A stretch of DNA of 8,515 bases from UBA2632 sp964452155 (lineage in GTDB: Bacteria; Bacteroidota; Bacteroidia; Bacteroidales; Dysgonomonadaceae), in assembly GCA_964452155.1 (NCBI GenBank), contig CAYVLC010000111.1, positions 1 to 8,515 on the forward strand, given 5' to 3'. Below, one piece after another: positions 1 through 5,142 of the stretch (positions are counted from its first letter, which is position 1; each line of letters opens with the position of its first letter). Below the pieces are notes generated by a model. It was not told the DNA's origin. It was given only the letters and a program-made list of their open reading frames with translations, and did no database searches. The translations under genes were made by a program, and so were the position numbers.

Positions 1-705
1 ATCACCACTTCCTTTATGATCGTCATCCCCCTTTTGCTTTACTTCATTATCCAATCATTCGATCCAAAACTTGCTATTGGCGTGCTCCTCCTTTTCGCTA
101 TGCCCCCTGCTGTAGCCTCTCCAGCTCTCACTGACATTGCGAAAGGCAACATAGCACTCTCCACCAGTATCTCCATTCTCTCTTCGATAGTGGCTCCGCT
201 CACAGTGCCATTTCTGTTTTGGATTATGCCGTTTGACGGACTCTCCGTCAGTCCGTGGTGGTTGCTCAAAGACCTTTCATTGATTATTATTATTCCTGTG
301 ATTGCATCGCAGCTCGTGAAGCGATATGCAGGCGAATACATTGCAAAGAAGGAACACGTGCTCACCTCTGTCAATATACTGGTACTCACGTTTATGGTAT
401 ATATTGCCATGGGATCGCAACACGAAGTCATCCTGAATGATTTCACAGGAATACTTTGGGACACCTGCGTCTTATACGTGGTGTTTATAGTGCTTCACTT
501 CATTGGCCATCTCATGGGCTTGAAAGAAGGCAAAAAAGGGAAGATTGCCATAACCATTGGTGCTGTTTACAAAAACAATGGAATGGCTATTGTGTTGGCA
601 GCACTCTATTTTCAACCAGCGATTCTTGTGCTGATGGTGCTCTCTGAGCTTCCGTGGAATACGTTGCTGATTCCGTATAAGAAGGTGATTTGGAGGGAGA
701 AATAA
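1..705 (+). CDS. Bile acid:sodium symporter (BASS/SBF) family transporter, 5' end outside window
   Basis: This is the C-terminal part of a polytopic inner-membrane transporter. The frame is open to base 1, so the Met at 16 is probably internal and the true start lies upstream. About 234 codons remain, against roughly 300-330 residues for the family. Hydrophobic segments recur along its length. Counting from the Met at 16, the segment DIAKGNIALSTSISI (about residues 41-55), followed by an AP..VP stretch, matches the GN.ALS signature of the family. The late segment GAVYKNNGMAIVLAALYF (about 182-199) matches the second signature around the crossed helices. Family members usually carry out sodium-coupled uptake of organic anions (bile acids, pantoate, pyruvate and others); the substrate cannot be read here. 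YKNNG replaces the more usual Q-N pair of that motif, so sodium coupling is uncertain. It converges on the RAYT remnant, and I see no terminator after the TAA. Confidence 0.85.
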   Translation: MTTSFMIVIPLLLYFIIQSFDPKLAIGVLLLFAMPPAVASPALTDIAKGNIALSTSISILSSIVAPLTVPFLFWIMPFDGLSVSPWWLLKDLSLIIIIPVIASQLVKRYAGEYIAKKEHVLTSVNILVLTFMVYIAMGSQHEVILNDFTGILWDTCVLYVVFIVLHFIGHLMGLKEGKKGKIAITIGAVYKNNGMAIVLAALYFQPAILVLMVLSELPWNTLLIPYKKVIWREK

Positions 706-765
706 TAAATCTGAGATCTGAAATAAAAAGGACAAAGACTCGTTTACCCTAAATTTTCGTTATTA

Positions 766-1245
766 TCACTGTCTATAGAATTTATCAGCCTGTCATTTTT
801 CAGGATTTGTAAAAATGTAATTGGAAATTTGCCTGTATGATTTTTCATCCCCGAATAATGTTTTCATAATAATTGCGTTGCCAAAATTTCCCCATGATTT
901 TGTTTTCCGATTTATAAATATTCAAACAATCATTTGCCACCAACGATTTGTATGCACCGACGATTGTTCAATTTCAATAATACCATGCATGTGATTGGGC
1001 ATTATTTGAAATGCGCCTAATTGTATATTGGGAAATCGTTTTGTCAATTTTGTCCATTCATTGAATGCGATGGTTCCAAATTCATTTAAAATCATTGTCC
1101 CGTTGTCAATATGTCCAAATCGGCAAATTCTATCTTGACGACAAATGGTGATAAAATACAAACCAACCTTCGAATAATCGTATCCTTTTAATCGAATTGA
1201 CTTACGGTTGTGAATCGCTTGGTTATATGTTGATTTCTTATGCAA
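766..1245 (-). pseudogene. RAYT (REP-associated tyrosine transposase, Y1/HUH, IS200-like) pseudogene
   Basis: The first frame (1245 down to 922, 107 codons) begins like a Bacteroidota RAYT: RKSIRLKGYDYSKVGLYFIT at residues 14-33, then PNHMHGI at 83-89 with the HUH histidines H85 and H87. After EIE the central part of the protein is missing and the frame shifts. A second minus-strand frame then gives IVGAYKSLVANDCL and GKFWQRNYYENIIRG, the family C-terminus with the likely catalytic tyrosine. A second shift leads to a third frame reading DEKSYRQISNYIFTNPEK, a stop codon where Trp is expected, then QADKFY, ending at a stop at 766-768. The whole family span is therefore present except for an internal deletion near position 970, with at least two frame changes and one nonsense change. 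Such enzymes cut and join single-stranded DNA at palindromic repeats. This copy cannot make an active protein. The identification is firm; the exact breakpoints are approximate. Confidence 0.88.
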
Positions 1246-1278
1246 GGACTAACTATATTTTTATAAATTTGATATCGA

Positions 1279-1306
1279 TATCTTGCGAGGGATATTACGC
1301 AAGATA
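1279..1306. repeat. Perfect 9-bp inverted repeat (hairpin) upstream of the RAYT remnant
   Basis: The arms TATCTTGCG (1279-1287) and CGCAAGATA (1298-1306) are perfectly complementary around a 10-nt loop. A 12-bp palindrome, GATATCGATATC (1271-1282), overlaps the left arm. The hairpin lies about 33 bp before the start codon of the RAYT remnant. Tyrosine transposases of this superfamily recognise hairpins at their element ends, so this could be the upstream end of the old element. No T-run follows the stem on either strand, which argues against an intrinsic terminator. The hairpin is seen directly; its link to the transposase is inference. Confidence 0.55.
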
Positions 1307-1354
1307 ACAATATTTCACAACAAACTAAAACATTCGAAACAAAAAAACACCTAT

Positions 1355-1429
1355 TCAATAATTGCTCCAGCGAGCAAGAAACACCCCAATTGCCAGTATA
1401 TAAAAGGCTTGTAGCCACATAGGAGTCAT
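1355..1429 (-). CDS. Possible tiny hydrophobic peptide (24 aa), very uncertain
   Basis: A 24-codon frame from an ATG at 1429 encodes a single hydrophobic segment flanked by polar ends (MTPMWLQAFYILAIG, then a VFLARWSNY end), which would suit one membrane-spanning helix. The same frame stays open upstream without an ATG back to about 1468 (LPESLFFETLVT before the Met). It may therefore be the tail of a decayed membrane protein rather than a gene. There is no ribosome binding site, and I recognise no family. It lies in the gap between the RAYT remnant and the TPR C-terminal fragment. I report it because it is the only coding-like signal in that gap. Confidence 0.2.
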   Translation of the reverse strand: MTPMWLQAFYILAIGVFLARWSNY

Positions 1430-1537
1430 CGTAACCAATGTCTCAAAAAAAAGCGATTCAGGCAATACACTTCAAGAGCTTTGTATTGTATAAAAGATAA
1501 TTTAAAACCGAATATAAAAAAAACACTATTTCATTAA

Positions 1538-1564
1538 TGCGCCATCTGTTTTGCCGCATGTGGA
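1538..1564 (-). pseudogene. C-terminal fragment of a duplicated ST7-like TPR gene
   Basis: On the minus strand this stretch reads TCGKTDGAL, matching TWGKTNGAL (residues 279-287) of the intact TPR protein at 5143-6048. At DNA level, 22 of 24 bases agree with the plus-strand bases around 5192-5215. By a rough estimate, a two-mismatch 24-mer match is very unlikely by chance in a window this size. The reading frame stops a few codons later (LMK, then TAG). It is in the same orientation as the N-terminal remnant at 2906-3108 and lies at the far side of the two-gene cassette, 6 bp beyond the stop codon of the 1571-2293 gene. I read it as the other end of the same destroyed paralog. Confidence 0.65.
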
Positions 1565-1570
1565 CCTTAC

Positions 1571-2293
1571 TTAATCAACGGTTAAGTCTTTTGTAGTTCT
1601 ATTAATTCTTCCTTGATGTGCTCTGCTCAAATTAAGTTGTTTTTTCACTATTCGTAAATTGGCTTTCTCTTTATGATACTCTCTAAATTCACTTTCGAGA
1701 ATTTTATCAGCTAATTCATTTGGCTCACCGCTTACTCTTAAATATTTGACTTCATCTATATTCAAACCTTTCACTTCTATAAATCTGTCAACAATAACTG
1801 AAAATGTGTTTGGTTGACGATGGTCAGTATTCAATTCCTCATAAGCCAACAGCTCGCCTGTTTCTTGACATCTAGCCTTCCCGTTTTGAGACGTATCAGC
1901 AAAATATTTTTGTTTGACATTCCGCAAGTCAGTTTGAATTGATTTTCTGCAAGCCTTAGTAAATTTTGAGAAGCTACTCATTGGTTTATTTATCCGCTTT
2001 GTAAATGAAAAAAACTCCGTAGTTCTGTCAGTTCGCACCAATTCGAAACTCTTGGTATTATATTTTGCAAGTCCAACACGAAAATAATCAATCCCGCAAC
2101 CTATTTTCTCGTTCTTTCTTGGATGAATTTCGAGAAGTGCATAAACATTGTCAAAATCACTCGAATTCAATTTTTCGTTTTTATCGTATGCGTTAAGTAT
2201 TGAACGATAAAATTCGAGTGCATTTTTTTTCGATGAAAATTCATTTTCTCCTATGGTTAATGATTTGCTCAAATCTTTTCCTCTTAATCGCAT
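1571..2293 (-). CDS. DCL/DUF3223-family protein with HNH-nuclease-like C-terminus
   Basis: The protein has 240 residues in two parts. Residues about 11-101 fit the DCL/DUF3223 fold: IGENEFSSKKNALEFYRSIL, then LLEIHPRKNEKIGCGIDYF with the hallmark HP and KIG.GI, then FELVRTDRTTEFFSFTKRI. This domain is named after the plant DCL protein and is also found in bacterial proteins of unknown function. Residues about 142-225 look like an HNH-type nuclease: C142..TG (145-146), NTDHRQPNTF with D157-H158, F171, then H207 in FREYHKEKANLRIVKKQLN, with N212, N221 and R224. The N-to-C order of D-H, H and N resembles an HNH metal site, though only one Cys is present, so a structural zinc is unlikely. It starts 10 nt after the upstream gene, so the two are almost certainly co-transcribed. 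A DNA- or RNA-cutting role, perhaps in defence, is inference. The DCL domain assignment is stronger than the nuclease one. Confidence 0.75.
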   Translation of the reverse strand: MRLRGKDLSKSLTIGENEFSSKKNALEFYRSILNAYDKNEKLNSSDFDNVYALLEIHPRKNEKIGCGIDYFRVGLAKYNTKSFELVRTDRTTEFFSFTKRINKPMSSFSKFTKACRKSIQTDLRNVKQKYFADTSQNGKARCQETGELLAYEELNTDHRQPNTFSVIVDRFIEVKGLNIDEVKYLRVSGEPNELADKILESEFREYHKEKANLRIVKKQLNLSRAHQGRINRTTKDLTVD

Positions 2294-2303
2294 AAACTAC
2301 ACT

Positions 2304-2813
2304 TTAAAAAACTATTTCCTCAAAACATTCAATTAAGCTTTTCATTCCAACTAATATAATACCTTTGTCTTCATTTTCCATTTCTAAAAGGGAAGTTTTC
2401 TCGAAAAAATGAAAACTTATTCCTCCAAATAAAGATTTTGATCTCAAGTTTTTCAGGTCTGTAGAAATAAATTCCTTGCTCGCTTTTTGTCCCTGTTCCC
2501 CTTCAAAATATTTAAGCATATAAATATTCCTTTGTTGAATTCTCTCAAATTGAGACTCAGAGATTTTCGTTTTATCTATTTGGCTATGACTTTTAAAGAA
2601 TTCCCAAATAAGAAAGATAATTTTCATGATCTCTTCTAATTCATGGTCTTTCAAATCGTAGCGGTAACCCAATAATAAGGAAATAAGAAATGGTTGTTTT
2701 TTAAATATTAAATCTGATTCTTTATTGACATATTCCTCATCCATCAGCTCAAACTTCTTTATTAACTGTTCAACTCGTAAACTTTCATTTTTATCCTCTT
2801 CTGATAATATCAT
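2304..2813 (-). CDS. Unrecognised 169-aa protein, first gene of a two-gene unit with the DCL-HNH protein
   Basis: I cannot name this family with confidence. The protein is soluble, acidic to neutral and mostly helical in appearance. It has a charged N-terminus (residues 1-40, Lys/Glu-rich, coiled-coil-like), a hydrophobic core segment QPFLISLLLGYRYDLKDHEL (about 40-59), IIFLIWEFFKSHSQ (about 65-78), a QQRNIYMLKYFEGEQGQ stretch (about 93-109), and a C-terminal helix GIILVGMKSLIECFEEIVF. The hydrophobic stretches are too interrupted to be clear membrane spans. The ATG at 2813 directly follows, and overlaps by ATGA, the end of a frame continuing from the TPR remnant. The stop codon lies 10 nt before the DCL-HNH start, implying one transcript. 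A possible role as partner or regulator of the nuclease-like protein rests only on this spacing. Confidence 0.7.
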   Translation of the reverse strand: MILSEEDKNESLRVEQLIKKFELMDEEYVNKESDLIFKKQPFLISLLLGYRYDLKDHELEEIMKIIFLIWEFFKSHSQIDKTKISESQFERIQQRNIYMLKYFEGEQGQKASKEFISTDLKNLRSKSLFGGISFHFFEKTSLLEMENEDKGIILVGMKSLIECFEEIVF

Positions 2814-2905
2814 TCTATAAATCTATTTTGTATAATTACTGTTCTATTTATATACTTACTATTATAACTCCCGTTTACCTCATCTATTTCAGATTCAATC
2901 CTATA

Positions 2906-3108
2906 CTGATAAGCTTCAAGAACCAAGTCTTGTAGAAGCTTTTGTCTGAGGTTCACTTGGACAAATCATCCAAGCATTTCCCTTTCATACTCCTAACGAA
3001 ATCTATTACCTGTTCGGCATTTTCGAAGTCTCCGTCCTTAACTTTCTCCACCAATTTTGCGATAAGCTTTTCTGCTTCTAAAATACGACTGTTTTTATTT
3101 TTGCTCAT
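2906..3108 (-). pseudogene. N-terminal remnant of a duplicated ST7-like TPR gene
   Basis: From an ATG at 3108 the frame reads MSKNKNSRILEAEKL, later DFENAEQVIDFV and LDDLSK, before a TGA at 2953-2955. The 51 codons align without gaps to residues 1-51 of the intact TPR protein (MSKNKN..., FENIDQVNEF, LDDLPE), with 23 identities by hand count. After the stop, a shifted frame continues with LLQDLVLEAYQ (to about 2906), corresponding to SQELVIQAHDE at residues 59-69 of the intact protein. Similarity then ends, 90 bp before the start of the 2304-2813 gene. The sequence upstream of the ATG also matches the upstream region of the intact gene to about 3240, so promoter and start were copied together. 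The divergence, nonsense codon and frameshift mark an old duplicate, not a sequencing error. Confidence 0.85.
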
Positions 3109-3155
3109 ATTGTTTTATTGATTACAGGGTTATTGATATACTTTTTCAGAGAGGT

Positions 3156-3188
3156 TAAAGATAGACCATTAGCAAGCATAAAAGCAAA
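3156..3188 (-). promoter_or_regulatory. Bacteroidota-type promoter of the TPR remnant, overlapped by an 18-bp palindrome
   Basis: On the minus strand a TTTG (plus-strand CAAA, 3185-3188) is separated by 21 bp from TATCTTTA (plus-strand 3156-3163), fitting the Bacteroidota -33/-7 pattern. The same elements at the same spacing precede the intact TPR gene. A perfect 18-bp palindrome, AAGCAAAT-TT-ATTTGCTT (3182-3199), covers the -33 box here but is broken in the intact copy. No coding capacity remains beyond the short remnant, though the promoter could still drive transcripts into the two-gene cassette. Confidence 0.55.
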
Positions 3189-3303
3189 TTTATTTGCTTG
3201 GAAATTAGAATTTAAGAAAAAAATAATGTACCTGTGGCAATTAGAAAAATTTCAAAAATCTGTACTTCAATGTACGACTGAAGGTTTATGTCATGAAAAT
3301 TGA

Positions 3304-3923
3304 ATCAATGACAATAGACTTGTTTGCTTCTCAGTAAAACCGAATCACTGTAGTTAATGTGATTTTTATCTCAATAAACGGTAAATCTACGAAGGTAAAT
3401 TTGACATTCCATCTGATGATAGTTGTATTTAGGTCGGTGAAATTAGACATATATCTCATGAAAACAAAATTTCATGTGGTGAATGTGACTTCTCATATCA
3501 TGAACCTCAAATAAACAAAGGGATACCTGGTATTGAGCTCATGAACGGTTAATCTACAACTGATAAAGTGAATTATGGCAGACATAGCTACTTTTTGCTT
3601 AACAAAAGCAACCTATATGGCAACAAAAAACTCAATTGATAAGAAAGTTGGGTATAGACATAGCTGTTGCAGTTTTCTATGAGGTCGCTTTTTATAGATA
3701 CAAAGTTTTACGGGTGACTCTGCATTCTGCAGAATGCTACTGGTGAGAAACTTGCACAGATTACCAATAAATATTCTTGGTCCCCATTGCTGCAATCTAA
3801 TACCCCCATCCTTAGCATGGTTATAAAGCATATTGTAGATTCCTAAAAATTATCTCTCAACTCATAAAGTGTAACTGAAATGGAATAAAGTTGTTCCAAT
3901 TAATCACCTCAACACTTTTCTAT
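3304..3923. other. About 620 bp without an intact gene; possible decayed coding stretch on + strand
   Basis: I find no intact gene. One plus-strand frame (3388-3639) looks protein-like but is broken by in-frame stops at 3430-3432 and 3550-3552. It reads YEGKFDIPSDDSCI, stop, VGEIRHISHENKISCGECDF continuing to ELMNG, stop, STTDKVNYGRHSYFLLNKSN. Another plus-strand frame about 3720-3845 (ILQNATGEKLAQITNKYSWS) also has ordinary composition. An imperfect direct repeat of about 20 bp sits at 3371-3390 and 3539-3557 (shared core AACGGTWAATCTAC). A weak hairpin, TGGAA/TTCCA, sits at 3881-3898, without a T-run. A 72-codon minus-strand frame at 3613-3831 has no recognisable motif and I do not call it. 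Confidence 0.4.
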
Positions 3924-4493
3924 CTATTGTGTGTTGGCAGATGGCATTAGTATGCCCATGCCGATTAATTCGATAATCATATCTGGATTTTTTTCTAATT
4001 TCACATTCTCAATATTAATCTGAAAATCTGCCCTAGCATAAGAATCTTTGAAATAATTATAGTCCACTCTAATTTCTTTTAAATATCTCTTTTTCTTTGA
4101 TTCATCAAGTCTTTCTGTTATTGGATTTGAATCCTTGTCATAAAACGTCAACCTATCCAATATATTGTCAAACGAATCGTTTAAGCAGATTGAAAGTATT
4201 TCTTTGCCCTTGTGTTGTTTGTAAACCCGAAGATATGAATATTTCAAACCAGATGGTGTACCTGCAATAACGGAATCTAAATTTTCTGAAAATAGCTTAT
4301 CTAGTACAACACTGGCCTTTTCTCTATACTTGTTCATTGTTATGCATTCATCCTGAATACGTTCGATTGACTTTTGGTAATAATTCTCAATCTCCTCGTC
4401 TAAGTCAAAGAAAGAATAGTTAATCTTTTTAGCCAACAACCTCCCTACTGTAGTTTTGCCAACGCAACTTATACCGACTATATATATGATCAT
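3924..4493 (-). CDS. Shikimate-kinase-like P-loop kinase (orphan)
   Basis: This 189-aa protein belongs to the shikimate kinase-like branch of small P-loop kinases. Walker A is GISCVGKTT (residues 7-15, K13). FFDLDEEIE (28-36) supplies the D..D pair that in shikimate kinase binds magnesium and substrate. The REK segment (R57) sits where the substrate-binding Arg-Glu-x-x-E region is expected. A charged lid-like stretch with R128 lies near 117-135, and R142 with Y145 matches the R..Y pattern before the final strand (ADFQIN, 155-160). Two features argue against a true AroK: the Gly-rich GGG substrate loop is replaced by AGTPSG (77-82), and no aromatic-pathway gene is nearby. Phosphotransfer from ATP to a small molecule is likely; the substrate is unknown. 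The ATG at 4493 overlaps, as ATGA, the stop of a 7-codon frame. No Shine-Dalgarno site is visible. Confidence 0.78.
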   Translation of the reverse strand: MIIYIVGISCVGKTTVGRLLAKKINYSFFDLDEEIENYYQKSIERIQDECITMNKYREKASVVLDKLFSENLDSVIAGTPSGLKYSYLRVYKQHKGKEILSICLNDSFDNILDRLTFYDKDSNPITERLDESKKKRYLKEIRVDYNYFKDSYARADFQINIENVKLEKNPDMIIELIGMGILMPSANTQ

Positions 4494-4509
4494 AAAATCT
4501 GAATATCTT

Positions 4510-4641
4510 TCATCTTAATCTTTGGGTAGAACCCCATTGAGCTAATGACTTCATCTGCGTTATAGCGGTTTGATTTAATTGAATTAGGCGTTCTTTTTGT
4601 GAAAGACCCTGTTCTATTAGGAGAGCATTAATACTTTCCAT
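4510..4641 (-). CDS. Small ORF of 43 codons between IS66 stub and kinase gene
   Basis: From an ATG at 4641 the frame reads MESINALLIEQGLSQ, then polar helix-like sequence, ending QWGSTQRLR and TGA. It is Gln-rich and amphipathic, and I recognise no family. It starts 5 nt after the stop of the IS66 stub, and the frame is open upstream into the stub's last codons, so it could be a tail acquired at the transposon breakpoint. Its TGA overlaps an ATG that opens a 7-codon frame, whose own stop overlaps the ATG of the kinase gene. That chain of ATGA overlaps could couple translation, but both the ORF and the coupling are uncertain. Confidence 0.3.
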   Translation of the reverse strand: MESINALLIEQGLSQKERLIQLNQTAITQMKSLAQWGSTQRLR

Positions 4642-4646
4642 ATTAC

Positions 4647-4934
4647 TCAAAACGACCAATTGGTTCGTCTGATTATTTCGGTCTTCAAACCCTCCTTACT
4701 GGGTGGAATAGTGCTATTATTGCTATCTTTTGGTGGCTCTTCATACTTAGATAAACGTTTACGTAACGAGGAATTTTCCTTTTTGAGTGTTCTTATTTCT
4801 TTAGATTGAGCTTCTACTTTACGGTTTAGTCGACATATCTCATCATGTTGCGAATCGACGGTTTGACGCATCGAATTCAATTCATTTACTAGATATTTAA
4901 GAGTTTTTGTTATGTCCTCAACTTGCTCATTCAT
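4647..4934 (-). pseudogene. tnpC: IS66-family transposase TnpC, N-terminal stub only
   Basis: About 95 residues from the Met at 4934. A long Lys/Glu/Leu coiled-coil region (residues about 1-65, with RLNRKVEAQSKEIRTLKKEN) leads to KYEEPPKDSNNSTIPPSKE, the typical IS66 N-terminal motif, then LKTEIIRRT. The family continues with an SLR-rich linker, a zinc-finger region and the DDE domain, for roughly 450-520 residues in all. Here the similarity ends at RRT and the frame stops after NWSF at 4647. No zinc finger, DDE domain, tnpA or tnpB is present, so this is a fragment of a lost element. An upstream ATG at 4970 would add 12 residues (MSYHSF...), but it overlaps the -33 promoter box, so I prefer 4934. 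Whether the stub is translated is unknown. Confidence 0.82.
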
Positions 4935-4939
4935 AGGTG

Positions 4940-4971
4940 TAAAGATACGAAAAAAAGAATGATATGACAAA
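4940..4971 (-). promoter_or_regulatory. Bacteroidota-type promoter for the IS66 stub
   Basis: On the minus strand TTTG (plus-strand CAAA, 4968-4971), 20 bp, then TATCTTTA (plus-strand 4940-4947). The expected transcription start, about 6 nt downstream, falls at or next to the ATG at 4934, so a message from here would have little or no leader. This also argues against the ATG at 4970. Confidence 0.5.
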
Positions 4972-5142
4972 GGAATTAGAGGAATATATTAGAGTTATTT
5001 TGTTAATATTCAAATGGTTGAATGGTTGAAATAAATGTAATAAAAAAACCTCATGACTTCAAACGAGAATGTCTTTAAATGGATACTTAACTCATAGAAA
5101 TTTCGGCTGAATAGTTACAACTGAATCTACATGATATGTTCA

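Larger units (their letters stand above)
1246..1537. other. Gene-poor gap between RAYT remnant and TPR C-terminal fragment
   Basis: Apart from the hairpin at 1279-1306 and the tiny hydrophobic frame at 1355-1429, I see nothing definite here. A minus-strand frame of 76 codons crossing 1188-1418 overlaps the transposase start, has unusual composition (Cys-rich, no recognisable motif) and is treated as chance. Poly-A tracts occur near 1340-1348, 1445-1452 and 1516-1523. Confidence 0.6.

Noticed and set aside
39..464. 141-codon minus-strand frame opposite the symporter gene
   Set aside because: It lies antisense within a gene with clear BASS motifs, and its protein is low-information, Ser/Ile-rich and without recognisable domains.
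1188..1418. 76-codon minus-strand frame with several Cys
   Set aside because: It overlaps the start of the RAYT remnant in another frame, has no known motif and includes the hairpin region.
1569..1587. Inverted repeat ACTTAA/TTAAGT across the stop of the DCL-HNH gene, considered as a terminator or cassette end
   Set aside because: The 6-bp stem is AT-rich and weak, has no T-run, and has no counterpart at the other end of the cassette.
3118..3303. 61-codon plus-strand frame
   Set aside because: It runs through the duplicated promoter region of the TPR remnant, whose homology to the intact gene's upstream DNA explains this sequence as non-coding.
3613..3831. 72-codon minus-strand frame
   Set aside because: No motif, unusual composition, and the opposite strand holds equally plausible broken frames. 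It is not supportable as a gene.
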